64,000 bases of DNA from Thysanoteuthis rhombus (GCA_963457665.1 OY735227.1:37558250-37622249), one strand, 5' to 3'. Positions 20,960-32,704 are shown, counted from the stretch's first letter. Made by a program: numbers and translations. The notes: generated from the sequence alone by a model not told the origin.

Positions 20960-22340
20960 CTTTTAATGATGACTTCTATGGTGTTGTTTCATTTCCTTTT
21001 GAAGCCTTGAGATATTTGGTTGATCTTCAGTAATTTTTTTTTTTCTCTTTGAGAACCTATGACTCTGAATTTTCGGTAGTTGGCCTGTTCTGAGATGAAC
21101 TGAGAATAAACTTTGTCTGGGAAAACACTTGTTCACATAAGTAGCTGAACCCAAAAACTTATAATAAGGTGAAACCTATTTCCTTCATGGATGCATGTAG
21201 TTATCACACTCAAGTCATTTTCATGTTTATTTTAAAAAAATTTATTTTCAAGTTGTATTCTTAGGACTTTGAATTTATTTGTCAATACTATTCAATTTCT
21301 GAAGTCAATTAACTCAAAGTCCAGATTTCCAATTTCAAGGAAATCGAAATCAAGTTCCAACACATTTTCATTCATTTCATTTGTTTTTATCATAAAGCTG
21401 TGGGCATTAAAATGCTAAAATCTGTTTTCAAATTTGATTTTAATGGATTTAATGTAAGTTGTGAACATATGTACTTATGCATCTTGAATCTCTTCATGAA
21501 TTTTTACCGAAGGAAAATAGGTAAAATGTTTTTTTCCGTTCTGTCACCCTGTAATAGAACTATCTTGTAACAAAAACTTCTCCATTTTTCTTCAAATTTA
21601 AGATTTGTATGTTCCTTACCCTGGAAGCACAAATTCAAATCATTGAAATGATTAGTAATATCTGTTGAGAATTTCAGTCTAAGAATCCATCTTTATATTT
21701 GAGCTGAGGGAAGCTTTCACCATTTTCTTTCATAAATATTTCAATGACATCATTGCATGCAACAAATCAATTCAGAACGTTTCCTCTACTTAACCAGCGA
21801 ACCTCAACATGTATCAACAAATCACTATATTAGCATTCAATTTCCTCTGAAAATGTCTTGAACTTTTGGTGATTCATGGAAGAACGAGCTACAATTGTGA
21901 TAGTGATTTTAATCACTACACTCATCGCCTAATTCAACTGTTATGCAAATGCTTTTGCACATAAATTTTCTTCATGAATTATGCAGTAGAATGAAATAAC
22001 TTCATAAAGGCAATGTTTTTTTCCTAACATGGCTGTAGCCCCATCAGTTGTCATGGAAAAAAATTAATTTTTTAAATCCAGAGCATTTTCATTTACAAAC
22101 TTGATGAAATTTTAAACTTTTTTTCAAAATATCAATACCTTTCATAGTACCTAAGATTGTCGACGGTGCACACATTTCCTCATGAATTTTAGAGGAATTA
22201 ATAGCTCCATAACAAGCGACTACTGCAAGCCTTCTAATATTATTTATGCCAGTACTTTTGTCTACAGCCAATCTGATAAGATCACTCGTCAATAGATCAT
22301 TTTCTAGCTGGTCAATAATAGCCTTTGACATATCAATGAC
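20960..22340 (-). pseudogene. hAT transposase pseudogene, GTF2IRD2-like, about 1.4 kb
   Basis: Reading the minus strand from 22340 downward, the blocks occur in family order. First SDLIRLAVDKSTGINNIRRL (the RNase H-like core around the first acid). Then FHQVCK and, after frameshifts, YCIIHEENLCAKAF. Then SSMNHQKFKTFSEE and VEVRWLSRGNVL. Finally the dimerisation segment VFGFSYLCEQVFSQTKF with NRPTTENSES near 21150-21070. This is the order of GTF2IRD2/FAM200-type hAT proteins. The N-terminal zinc finger is not seen. Multiple stops and frameshifts mean no protein can be made. It is the longest transposase remnant in the window. Confidence 0.85.
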
Positions 22341-22904
22341 ACAAGAACAAACGATTCAAGCAGATAAAGGAGAGTAACCAGCTATTTTGAAAAACTAGGG
22401 TCTAGATTCTTCTCTTGCTTGTGTATGTGTGAGAGTGCGTGCCGGTGGGTGGGTGGGGTGGTCTGGGTCATATTTTGGGAGCTACAATCTTGGAAATTTA
22501 TATGAGTACACCACTAGTCACCATCCAAAAAACGTTTTTTTTTCTCTCGAATTGCTTTTTTTGGTCTATATGATCATTTTGGACCAACAATGCCCAAATC
22601 TTGTGATGGTATCTTTCTTGGAGATAATTTTATATAATTTTTTATATAATTAGTTCTAGTTATGGTGATTCATATGATGCGAGGTACCGATATGTCCTAT
22701 TTATTTTTAATTTTCTTGAATTCCTCTGTTTTTTTCTATTTCCTGAATTCCTAATCATCTTCAAGTACAATGTCTATGATTAATACCAAAATTAAAAAAA
22801 ACCTGATATCTTTTTTTTCTGCCAAAAGGATTCCTTCAAAAAGTAGCTGCTGTTTTATTTATTTTATATTTCAGTTTTTTTTCCATATCATTTATTTGGG
22901 GGTA
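22341..22904. other. No gene seen
   Basis: A G/T-rich passage (GGTGGGTGGGTGGGGTGG near 22443) and AT-rich sequence. No coding signature. Confidence 0.45.
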
Positions 22905-23000
22905 TGGGGGGTGCCTAATGGTTACCGACATGGCAAATGGAATCGGTAAACCAAGTTTGAATTTCAGCTGAGGCTCATGTAGCAGTGTTGCCCTTGAGAT
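22905..23000 (+). mobile_element. tRNA-derived SINE head, family S4
   Basis: GGGGTGCCTAATGGTTACCG, GGCAAATGGAATCGGTAAAC and the B-box-like AGTTTGAATTTCAGCTGAGG match the layout of 15903-15995. Confidence 0.45.
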
Positions 23001-23189
23001 AAATATGAATCCTTAACCTTCCTATGCTCTGTCTCGTCACTAGATATTCTGAAAAAAAAATTTCGGTCAAGATTCGGTTCAGGTTACATTTGCCGTTCTC
23101 TTCGGAAAAAATATTTTTTCTTTTCACTTCATGTTCTTTCAATTCATTATACCTTTGAACCCTCCAGACATTTGTCAGTTTTGAGGAAA

Positions 23190-23880
23190 AAATTTTATGA
23201 GAAAGATTTAGAGGAGGGCGTTTCTATTCACAATGTAATGCTAAACTGAACCCTTACATTCCATCCGTTATACGAAACTGCTGAACCTTATGATTGCTGA
23301 AGAAGAGAGTGGGTGGATAAGCACTTGGGCAAACTACTCTCCCATAATTATCCTACCTATCCAGGCAGTAATGGTGAAAAGCTGTTACTACCATAATAAA
23401 CCTTGTCAGAGGCCAATAATAAAATCTATTATTTATTCATTTTTCAGAAACTATCAACCAAAACTCTCATCATAGGTTTCTTCAGTTTTCAAGCTGGTCT
23501 GGCTGGCTATGTATGTATAATGCATAAAGGCCACACCAATCGAGCTAGAGAGCCAACATTTTCAGCACGTACTCCTTATTTTGTCTTGGAAAAAGGTTTT
23601 GAAAAAAAAAAAAAAAAAATCACCCCTAAATCGGGTTCTGTTGTGGCGTTCCAATTTACAATGTCATGCTAGATAGGTCTCTAGTTTGTGCCTGGCTGCA
23701 TTTATACTTGTTTGAAAATCCAGACTATTTAGAGATTTAAAAAAAAAGGCAAATAAAATGATTTATTCATTGATCACCCCTTTTTCCATTTTCTCAACTG
23801 ATCACTCCCAACACAGCATGCTGCCAAAACCCGTTTCTTACATGACGGTCTCTGTTGAGTGACTAACCTTATCGTATCTT
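23190..23880 (-). repeat. Dispersed repeat X, copy 4 (inverted), with partial second copy
   Basis: Inverted landmarks: GGTTTCTTCAGTTTTC, CAATTTACAATGTCATGCTA, TAGTTTGTGCC, ATTCATTGATCACCCC, AGCATGCTGCCAAAA, TGAGTGACTAACC. The part at 23190-23260 (CACAATGTAATGCTAAACTG) looks like a fragment of a second copy. Confidence 0.65.
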
Positions 23881-24124
23881 CTTAAATATTTTTGATGAAT
23901 ATTGTAGTTTAATTTTTCTACAAATATTGTTTTAAAGATATTTTTTCAAAATAAAATCTTGACATAATGAGATGCTTTTCAAGCAGTTGCAAAAATGGAT
24001 GACCTTCCAAAGAAATATGAAAAATGTTCCATAGAGTCTTGAAAAAAGTATTAGAAATAAAGATTTAAAAAAAGAAATTCAATGTAAATCTAACAAGCAT
24101 TTTGGAATGAAGTAAATGCTAAAT

Positions 24125-24590
24125 ACCTTAATGGAAATGTTTTGTTAGAAGAAAAAGAACCATAAGTTCAACAACGTGTCCACCATCTATGGTAGTAGTA
24201 GCAGAAGGAGGAGGAGGAAGGAAGGAAGACGGAAGTTTTTCTTTGAGTCAATTGGTTCTCATACTTATAAAATATTGCAATGTGGAAAAATTCTGCAAAA
24301 TATCATTTTGAATAAAAATCAGAAACGGTTATTTAAAAAATTTTTTTTTATTTCTTTTTGACCATTTTTGTCTTTTTTTTTATACAAAAATACAGACATC
24401 AGACATTCTATTTTGACATTATTAGCTGCTGGTGAGAAAAAAGTGATCGAAATGCATTTCTTTGGATGACATCACACCTCTTCCTTCTTTCCTTCCTATT
24501 TCTATTGTTTAATGTAATGGGGACCAACTGAATGATGTCTAATAGAGATGTGTAGACACATCTGAAAAGACAAAAAAAAGACATCATTAT
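24125..24590 (+). repeat. Dispersed repeat F, copy 2
   Basis: Same order of blocks as 1217-1625 (AGAACCATAAGTTCAACAAC, CACCATCTATGGTAGTAG, ATTGGTTCTCATACTTATAA, TTGGATGACATCACACCTCT, GATGTGTAGACACATCTGA). Confidence 0.6.
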
Positions 24591-24838
24591 TGTAATGATG
24601 ACAATGATAATTGCTATTATAAGTGAACTTTGATGTTTATAAAGTTTCTTTCCTTTTTTTGTTTTGTCTGCATTCGAAAAAAAACCACATGTCTGACCTT
24701 TATTCTAAGTTTTAAGGTTAGGCTTGATGAGGTGAAAAATCAAGTCTTTATGATAATATTCAGAATTAAAAATTGATGAAAAAAAACAAAACACTTTCAA
24801 TTTTTTCTTTTTCCTCTAGAATGTGTACTTTTAGCATT

Positions 24839-25470
24839 ATACAGAGGAAACCACTAATTGTGATCACTTTAGGAGATTTTAGATAAAAATTTCTGACTGA
24901 TAACATTAAGCAAAGGATGTAAAAATAGGAACAATTTACATTCATACCGTTTAGTTTTGAGAAAGGTCATTAACATTTAGAGAGTTTTGCGGACAATTGA
25001 ACTGCTTATGGTTGTGGATCATCCGAAATGTTATGTTATGAATGCAAACAAGAAGTTCAATCATCAGAAAAACTCTTTGAATTTACATTCATTGTTATAA
25101 ATCAAATGTTATGTTATTAAATTCATTGTTAGTATATCTCGGAATTTTTGAGATGAGGTATTATTATTATTTCTATTGATATTAGGACCATCCTCATCTT
25201 GGTTGTTTTTCATACAACGTTTCGGCCGTTGCACTCTACGGTCTTCGTCAGAGTGCAACGGCCGAAACGTTGTATGAAAAACAACCAAGATGAGGATGGT
25301 CTGAATATCCATAGAAATGAATTCTTTGTTATAAACAACTTCACTTTATAAAAAATTGATATGAAATTAGTCAATTTTATCTTCATTTTTATGTTGAAGT
25401 GTTTGGGGCTATCTGGATTTAATAACAATAACCGTTTGATGTCATTATCCATGATTATGATAATATAATC
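24839..25470. mobile_element. Pogo/Tigger-like MITE, copy 2, with palindromic insertion
   Basis: The left end ACAGAGGAAACCACTAATTG matches copy 1 at 15370; the right end is decayed (CCATGATTATGATAATATAA). It lacks the 231-bp insertion of copy 1 but carries its own palindromic insertion at about 25103-25318. Confidence 0.6.
25169..25318. repeat. Long perfect palindrome (foldback element)
   Basis: Arms 25186-25237 and 25250-25301 are exact inverse copies over 52 bp. The arm starts GACCATCCTCATCTTGGTTG and ends GGCCGTTGCACTCT. The loop is the 12-nt ACGGTCTTCGTC. The flanks extend the symmetry, with few mismatches, to about 69 bp per arm (25169 and 25318). RNA from here would form a very stable hairpin. 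A diverged relative lies at 54870-55025. Confidence 0.95.
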
Positions 25471-25636
25471 TTTTGATTTTCAAGGTGACATCATTAAATA
25501 TTTTACTTTGAAAGGTTAAGACAATATTAGATCATTTGAGGATAGCTATATTTTCTTCCTTTTTTCAATCGTGATGTTTTTTTCCATACTCATAGAAGTA
25601 TATTTGAATTAGGGGAAAGTTACTGTAGATAACAAA

Positions 25637-25816
25637 ATAAGAGGGTATAGTGGTTCCATCTATCAATAGAGGTAGATAACTTTGATGTTCTTTGTAGCAT
25701 GTATCTGTTGCTAGGAGGTTAAATCCTGCTTTGCATATAATTATACTGCTGTCTTTTTGAGGATAGCAGCTTTGGTGAATGAAATAAAAGGCTATGGTGG
25801 TTCCACATCTCAGCAA
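25637..25816. repeat. Decayed direct duplication, period about 148 bp
   Basis: AGGGTATAGTGGTTCCATCT (25642) recurs as AGGCTATGGTGGTTCCACAT (25791) with related flanks. Confidence 0.45.
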
Positions 25817-26029
25817 AAATAGTTACCACTTTAATGCATATTGTAGTGTGTGACCATGACTGGAAGTTTAAAATAGACTAACTTACTAAGTTCTTGGGTC
25901 TTTTCCCAGCAAAATATTCCAAGTTTTAAATTGAAATCATTCCATACCATGGCATCAATAAATATTATACTTTAGAAGATGAGGAAAAAAGATTTTGCTC
26001 ATTTGAGATCCCAGGTTGAAAGTAACAAT

Positions 26030-26215
26030 ATGTCATGAATTGTTTGAACTAATATCATCATCTTTGTTGTTTTGATCCCTATGTTTCTTGTAGTATGCTC
26101 TCCATCCTTCCTAGTGTTGTCTGAAGTTCTGAGGTCATTTATTGTCATTATTCCATGAATTATTTAGACTAGCATCTTCATCTTTGTTGTTTGAATCACT
26201 ATGCATCTTGTATGC
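26030..26215 (+). repeat. Dispersed repeat G, copy 1
   Basis: Contains two near-identical passages (ATCATCATCTTTGTTGTTTT and AGCATCTTCATCTTTGTTGT; CTTGTAGTATGCTCTCCA and CTTGTATGCTCTCCAG). TATTCCATGAATTATTTAGA sits between them. The related block at 29925-30335 holds the same text on the other strand. Confidence 0.6.
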
Positions 26216-26689
26216 TCTCCAGTTTACATTTTTTCTATCTGGAAAGATCATCAACGCCTTAAAACAGGAGAAGCCACTTTGCAATATAAGATAGATAATC
26301 ACAATTTTTTTTCCAAATGAAGCAGAAACGAATTCTTTGCATAATTAATGTACAGATTTTATTTTATTCATTATTTTATATAGACTGTTTCCTTGATTTT
26401 ATATTCTTCTCAACTTCATTCATATGGATTTAATACAATCAGGAAATTTGACTATTCAACATTTATTTGATGTACAAAATGATTTTAAAATTGATGACCC
26501 CTCTCTCCAGGTTGCACATGAATTGAAAGAAAATAACATCCTATTTAATGCTTTCTTTTTAGGCTGTCCTAATCTCGGATACATTCAGTAAATATGAAAA
26601 ATTACCCATTTAAAAATCTCAGATGAAATAATTGTGTTAAGTGAGAAAAAGAGTTAGAAGGAAAAAAGACTACTTAGATGAGGATAGTA

Positions 26690-26950
26690 AAAAAAAAAAA
26701 AAATGTTCATTATATGGATTAGCTACACTTCGTCCAAAAATCCCAAACAAAAAAATATGAGGATAGTCCCCCCCTAAAGTTCATTGAACATCAACACCCC
26801 CTCAGCCCCAAATCTTAAATAAAAACAACAAATGATATTCAATATCAACAATAGCTCATCCCAAAGTCTCTAACAACACAAAAATAAGAAACTGAGGATA
26901 CTCCAAAAAGTTCATTGAATATTTACATCACTTCATATCCTGAACTTGAA
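26690..26950. repeat. Degenerate minisatellite, unit about 70 bp
   Basis: AAGTTCATTGAACATCAACA, AAGTTCATTGAATATTTACA and CCCCAAATCTTAAATAAAAA recur. Same family as 12560-12800. Confidence 0.55.
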
Positions 26951-27399
26951 GTAATGTTCTATTTTTAAATTTTGAAGAATAATTGATGATCTTTTGGAAT
27001 AGGTTGCCAGTAATGTCAACCATCCCATCCATGATATTCAATTTAATTCAATAATTTAATATTTTTTCATAAAATATGTATGAATAAATGTAACAAACTG
27101 TGTAATCTCAATCCCATGTTATATTCCATTGTTTTAGTCAATTTTGACCTTCCAAACTTACTTTTAAAGATGGTTGACTTGGCTGGCAATCAATTCTGAA
27201 AGATTGTTCTATAATCATTTTTGGATTTATGATATTTTCTCTTTTATTCACCACTACCCAGAACTGACCAGTTTAATCACTGTTTTGGGGTTTAGTTGGG
27301 TTGTAATTAGTCATCTGTTTTGACATTTGTATGTATATATCTATCTGGACATTGCCCACCTCTAACCATTCATAGTAGAAACTTGAAATTTTGTGCACA
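26951..27399 (+). other. Possible LINE C-terminal scrap, otherwise nothing
   Basis: Near 26985-27030 the + strand encodes WNRLPVMSTIPSM, faintly like the WN-LP block at the C-terminus of CR1-type LINEs. No other family block is present, so the call is weak. Confidence 0.2.
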
Positions 27400-27520
27400 A
27401 ATGAGTATGGAAAATATTTTTTTTGTTTTATGAAAATTCCCTTTCTAAATAGATTTCTATTTGGGGGTTCAATTTACAATGAAAGTTTATGCTAAATTAA
27501 TCCCTTAGCTAGTGTCATTT
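27400..27520 (-). repeat. Dispersed repeat X, partial copy 5 (inverted)
   Basis: GGGGGTTCAATTTACAATGA, AAGTTTATGCTAAATTAATC and CTTAGCTAGTGTCA match the corresponding part of the family. Confidence 0.5.
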
Positions 27521-28625
27521 TTTTTTTCTAATCATAAATCTATGATTCATATTGGTAGTATTTTCAACTGCCACTGCTTAATTTACAAGGTAAAAAGCAT
27601 CATATGTTGGTGATGGTGTTTCACCGTTCTCCTTGGAATCCTAGTAATTTATGTTCTATAGATTTTCTACGTGCTGCTGTTAGATTTTAAACAATTACAC
27701 AATCGTGAATATTTCTGACTAGTTTTCTCTCATTTAAAATCTGTTGATAAAATGCAATAAAAATGAAGAAAAGAAAACTGGTCAAAACATTTAATTGTGA
27801 AATGTCTTCACCTGGAAAACAACTAACGGTATATCTTGGTAATCAACCATGTAGCATTGAGAAGAGTTGAAGAAAATGGTGGCTGATGAGAACCTTGCCA
27901 AATCCTGACACTTTTGGTACCTTCATGTTTAAAGGCATTCTCCATGAAAGAGTTTTTACATAGGTAACTGTTCATATATTTTCCTCTCAATGATTTATCA
28001 AAATGATGTACACTGGTTATCTATTGTATAATATTAAATTTTATTGCTTACATAGTTTTTATTTTAATCATAATTGGTGAGATATTTTGACTGGTTTGCA
28101 AATTCGTGAAATGGGAGTGTCTACACTGTTAAAGATATTCAACTACTATGAATATTTTGTGGCTGTATATATAGATATATATATATATATGGCATACATA
28201 ATGAGTCTATGTGCAAGTTTTTCTGTTTGTGCTCAAATGGGATAATATCATTGGTTGATTTACCTTCCTATTATGACAGGATGATAGATATTTTGTCATA
28301 GAAACTCTTAAGACTTCATGTCTGATCGCTCATTAAAACAGCTTGAGAGAAATTGAGATTTTTAAAAAAACAAACTCAAAGTTAGGATACTTGAATCATT
28401 TAAAACAAATTGCCTAATAAGATAGCTTTGGGCTCCTCAGTACCAATCTATGCATGAATAACCTCATCATGTTGGACAAGTATATTCTAGTATATAAATA
28501 CTTTGGAGCATTTTTACAAAATTTTTATCCTGTTAATAAAGGGTTTGTTTGCCAACAATAAAAATTAATTAAGAAGTTAAATAGACAGAGCTTGTTAGTT
28601 CATTTCTAATAATGTATGTTTGATT
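27521..28625. other. No gene seen; small (AT)n at 28160
   Basis: AT-rich DNA with no recognised element. A TA-repeat lies near 28166-28191. Confidence 0.45.
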
Positions 28626-28653
28626 AATATATATGTGTATATATATATATATA

Positions 28654-28702
<49 letters not shown>
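28626..28702. repeat. (AT)n/(GT)n microsatellite
   Basis: Nearly pure TA dinucleotide run with short GTGT interruptions. Confidence 0.95.
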
Positions 28703-28739
28703 TGGGAATATTTGAACAATTTAAGGTAGTGTGATTATA

Positions 28740-29195
28740 GTGCATTATTATCAGAAACTGCTAAGGATCTCCAAAACATGTTATGTGATCTCAATGGAGA
28801 AAACCAAAAAATAAGGGTAAAGATCAACAAAACAAAGACAAAATGTTCAAAATAGAAAATAAAAATAACTCTTGGTGATAAAAAAAAGATCAATATGGAT
28901 CCAAGAGAGGACCAGGGTGAAAGGTATCACACAAATGATTAAACAATGGGGATGGGCAGGGCACATAATGAGAAGAAGGGACCACAGATGGAGTAAAAAT
29001 TCCATCCAATTGGTACTGGTGAGACAGTAAACGCTGTAGGAAAAGACCATACACAAGATGGAGAGACTAGATAGAAGAGTTTGCTGGTAGGACATGGCTA
29101 AGATTAGCATAATCATGCTCCTCATGGAAGGAGATGGGGGAGGCCTTTGTCCAGCAGTGGACTTATAAAGGCTGATGGTGATGATATATATGAAA
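28740..29195 (+). pseudogene. RTE-like LINE, C-terminal region
   Basis: The + strand gives IKQWGWAGHIMRRRDHRWSK, then HKMERLDRRV and, after frameshifts, WQDMAKI and GGGLCPAVDL. The order matches the C-terminus W-WAGHI-RR-D-RWT, GR---RW-DDI, W---A-DR--W, EAFVQQWT of a LINE group common in invertebrates. It ends in GGTGATGATATATA near 29178. Several stops. Distinct from the family at 16000-20262. Confidence 0.75.
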
Positions 29196-29370
29196 TTAGA
29201 TTTGCAGCTGTTTAGTTTGTCAAAATGAAGCTGATTCTTCATCTCATCTGGTATCAGATATGATACCTTCTAACTGACCCAATGATGACCCCCTAAGTGG
29301 ATGTCTCCTTCTCCAATTTCTTTCTCCAATGTGTCTTCAAGCTGTTCTCTCACTTTTAAATTGTCTACAG

Positions 29371-29679
29371 CAGGGGTTCCCAACCTTTTTTGTTCTATGA
29401 CCCCCCCCCCCTCATCCGGCAACTTTTCAAAAGTAAATTTACCCCAACCCAATTTTATCTAGTAATTTGAGTTTACAATTCTCAACCTAATAAAATAATG
29501 AAATAAAGGGGAATTTTAAAATACTGTTTTTAACATCATTTTTCGAGTTCAAATGACAATGATAATGAATGAATATAAATGAATAAACCTACTTCTAATT
29601 TTCTTCTCAACTTCAGTTAAAAAAACAGGATAACTTGAATCCAAAATTAGCAAGTTTGCCCCAGGTTAGGAGCCCCTAG
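29371..29679. mobile_element. Non-autonomous hAT element
   Basis: The left end CAGGGGTTCCCAACCTTTTT is the classic hAT terminus. The right end CCAGGTTAGGAGCCCCTAG is its inverse. The interior is about 270 bp and non-coding. Flanking 8-mers do not match, so the target duplication is lost or the ends are displaced. Confidence 0.7.
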
Positions 29680-29924
29680 TTTGGTTCCTAGAATCTCATC
29701 TATCTTCAAAAATATAACAGCATCTTTCTTTGACAATAATGACTTTCCTGGCTATCTTTCTTCTTTAATTGAAAAAAATAATTTCATTCAATTATTCTTT
29801 CTGTGGAAAAACATGAAGTTACCTTTCTTAATTTTGAGATGAGTCCTTATCATTCTAAGAGTTGTTCATACCATTGAATTTATTTTTGTGTTGCTGTAAT
29901 TCTTATCATAATGCTTTCTATGGC

Positions 29925-30335
29925 CTCCTTCAGGTATGCGAAGATATCTTCTGCAAATTTTTGTCTGGATTAAAAAAGCAATAAGACTGTCAATTCCTGG
30001 AAAATTGGTGGTCTGTATTTACTTGGAAGGCCAGAGAATGCTGCTGACGAAAAGTTATGATGGAAGCGATAAAGATACAAGTCCGATTAATTCATGGAAT
30101 AATGACAAAATTTTACCCCAGAACTTCAGACAACACTGGGGGAAGCTAGAGAGTATGTCTGACGTTCTCAATAAAGTGTTGCATTATTCCATGAATTATT
30201 TGAACCAGAAACCTTATATTTGTTTTTTCCATATGATACACTCTGTAGCCTTCCTCAGTCTTATTGGCCATTATATCGTAATGAAAATAACAAAGATGTG
30301 AATGATTATCTGAATAATTCATGGAATAATAACAA
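29925..30335 (-). repeat. Dispersed repeat G, copy 2 (inverted pieces)
   Basis: AATTCATGGAATAATGACAA then CAGAACTTCAGACAACACT is the inverse of 26115-26165. TTATTCCATGAATTATTTGA (30185) and ATAATTCATGGAATAATAAC (30313) form inverted ends. An open frame across it (29936-30301) is a by-product of the repeat. Confidence 0.6.
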
Positions 30336-30469
30336 TAGTTTATTTTATATTCAAATGATCACTTTTATAAAAGATGAACTTAATCCATAATTCTTAAAAT
30401 GTAAACAAATTCATATCACTGCATGCACTCATTTGTAAACGAATGAAAATTTTTGAAAATTCCAAGTTG

Positions 30470-30630
30470 TTACCTCTGCCAATGAAATTGAAGAAATATG
30501 CATATATTTGGTTATATCTTTCCGTCTGTCTATCCGCAAGATATCTGCAAAATACTCAATGAATTTCCATTAAACTTCTTGGAAAGGTGGGCAATTTGAA
30601 GTGGATCCAGGAATTTTTTTCTTAATTGAG
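30470..30630 (+). repeat. Decayed widespread repeat of the 'acctctgcc...gtggatcc' type
   Basis: TTACCTCTGCCAATGAAATT, CCGTCTGTCTATCCGCAAGA, AATTTCCATTAAACTTCTTG and GAAGTGGATCCAGGAATTTT follow the layout of a repeat seen in many animal genomes. Identification from memory, no search possible. Confidence 0.4.
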
Positions 30631-30724
30631 AGATATTTTTCTGATCTTTAAGAATACAACAGAATAATTATAAATTGTTTAACATTATATTGAAACATGT
30701 ATTTGAAATTATCTCCTGTTATTG

Positions 30725-30892
30725 CACGGTGAATGCAACGCTTGGCCCACACAACATGAATAGAATAAACAATTAAAGAAAATGGGGCTGCTGTAGGAAT
30801 CAAACTTGTGACTGACAATCCTGCAGTGACTCGATTTTCTTTAAATGTTTATTCTATTTATGTTGTCTGGGCAAAGTGATGCATTCACCAAC
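30725..30892. repeat. Foldback element with 59-bp arms
   Basis: Arm 1 (30725-30783) starts CACGGTGAATGCAACGCTTG. Arm 2 (30834-30892) is its inverse, ending AGTGATGCATTCACCAAC. Agreement is roughly 85 percent by eye. The 50-nt centre holds, on the minus strand, CAAGTTTGATTCCTACAGC, which resembles a tRNA B-box. Confidence 0.8.
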
Positions 30893-31249
30893 ACACATAT
30901 ATATGTGTGTGTGTTTCTTTTCTAAAAAAAAGTCATCTCGCAGGAATTCCAATATATGCTTGAATGTTTTTTTCCGGGAGTAACTTGTACAATATGTAGA
31001 TTTTGTCATGGAATAAATCAAGATTCCCAACCCAGAAAATTGGTTGAATTTCTGGATGCATATCAGGCCAGATTAGGCAATCTATTATGCAATGAATTTA
31101 AAATGATCCAATCTGAAATTGTTTCCCATTATCTCAGACTATTTATCCAAATGTAATTAATCGATATGTCTGTTGTTTATATAACAAAGCGGAGAGTCAA
31201 AGCCATAACACTAATCTTTATCAAACAATCTGAAGCACTAGGGACAAAA

Positions 31250-31525
31250 CCAGTGCGTGCTACAGATCATTGGTGAGCAAGTTAGTCTTACAGTTCATTG
31301 CTTGTACAGTGAGTTCATTCTAACTAAGAGCTCAATTAATGTGATCCTGTGTCAGACCAACCTCAACTTTAAAAAATAAGTAAACAAAATGATTTATCGT
31401 AAAGTGAATCTTTCTAAAGTGACTATTTCTAGTATTGTTAGTTCAGTCCTCAGTGGGTACTGCAATATTATGGCCCTGTGCTTGATAAACCTAGTAAATA
31501 TCTATCTTATTCCAAAAATATATTA
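31250..31525 (+). mobile_element. SINE S2, about two monomers
   Basis: GTGAGCAAGTTAGTCTTACA, TACAGTGAGTTCATTCTAAC, TAGTATTGTTAGTTCAGTCC, ATTATGGCCCTGTGCTTGAT and TAGTAAATATCTATC follow the S2 order. Confidence 0.6.
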
Positions 31526-32639
31526 CCCTATTGGGAATTTTTTTTATTTATTCAGTATATTTAGTTTTTGAAATCTGTTGTGTTAATAGGTATCCAATTT
31601 GAGGAGAAATATCAAAGAATGTTGTACAATATTCAGAAATTTCATTAATTATGTTGAATGTCTCAATTAAATCTTCCTTTTTTTTTTCTCTAGCAAAGTT
31701 ATTAAACCCAAGGATTCCAATCTCTCTCGAAACAAAGATCTTTTCTTTCATAAGATAGAGAACAACTGGTAATAAAATAATAGTAATAATGAGTATATCT
31801 ACCCAGAGTATTGTGATAAAAAGCAACTATGATAAGATGGCATAAAACTTGTAATGAATTATCGATAGTGAAAATGCTTCATCTAGAAATTTCAGAAAAA
31901 AAAATCAATTTTCTCTTATCATTATAAAACAACTTTCCTTCTGTATATCTATTAATAGCGTAAATCTGAAATGATATGAGTCACTGTTTTACTCTGTACT
32001 GTTTAAACCAATTGTGATTTGAGATGTTCACAATTAATAGCATTTTTTTGAATGAGTGAGTCATGGAAAAGAAAAATCAAATTTCGATATTTTTCTTCTT
32101 GTTCTTGTTTTTTTAATGGCTTATCAGAACAAACTAGGCATAAATTTTGTGTAAACTGAAAGATAATTGCATTCGCCTTCAATAAGATAAAATTCTTCTG
32201 AAAATCCGTGCAGTCGATTCTAAGAAATATCCTGATGAAAATATCTACCATGAGAAAGAGAAGAAACATATCACTAAATCTCAGCGAGAATTTCTTCAAA
32301 ATTGTTCAAATATTTCCTCGTTACTATATAACGGCATTATTGTCAACTGCAGCATATTAGTGTGCCGTAAAGCATCTGTAGGTGTGTCGTGGGAGTTTTT
32401 GGGAGGGAGAAGGGTCGACCCTCTGTCAGTGTTCCCAGTATGGATACAAAATAACATTTGGATACATTTTGACATTACTGGTATTATCATTGAGCACATA
32501 AATCTTTTTTTTTTCGATGATTCAACAAACAAACAAATAAATATATTGTTCATTAAAAGCTTAAATTATACGCAAAACTTGTAAAATATTATCATTCATT
32601 TTCTTTTGAATAATCAAATCTATCCTTAAATACTAGGTG
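31526..32639. other. No gene seen
   Basis: AT-rich. Open frames of 60-98 codons on both strands (for example minus 32003-32299) contain no motif I recognise, and such lengths are expected by chance. Confidence 0.4.
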
Positions 32640-32704
32640 TGCCTCGACCATTTTAATGCCTGGCTTATTGTGACATGAAATGGAAAAGTTTGGAAATCAC
32701 TGCT
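32635..32704. mobile_element. hAT right terminus
   Basis: GGAAAAGTTTGGAAATCACT then GCTCTAGAT is a hAT-type right end (inverse of CAGTGATTTCCAAACTTTTCC). No left partner was found. It directly precedes an S2 SINE. Confidence 0.45.

Noticed and set aside
29371..29679. Target-site duplication for this hAT element
   Set aside because: None of the 8-mers next to plausible ends match.
32003..32299. 98-codon open frame on the minus strand
   Set aside because: No recognised motif, and frames of this length are expected by chance in AT-rich DNA on six frames over 64 kb.
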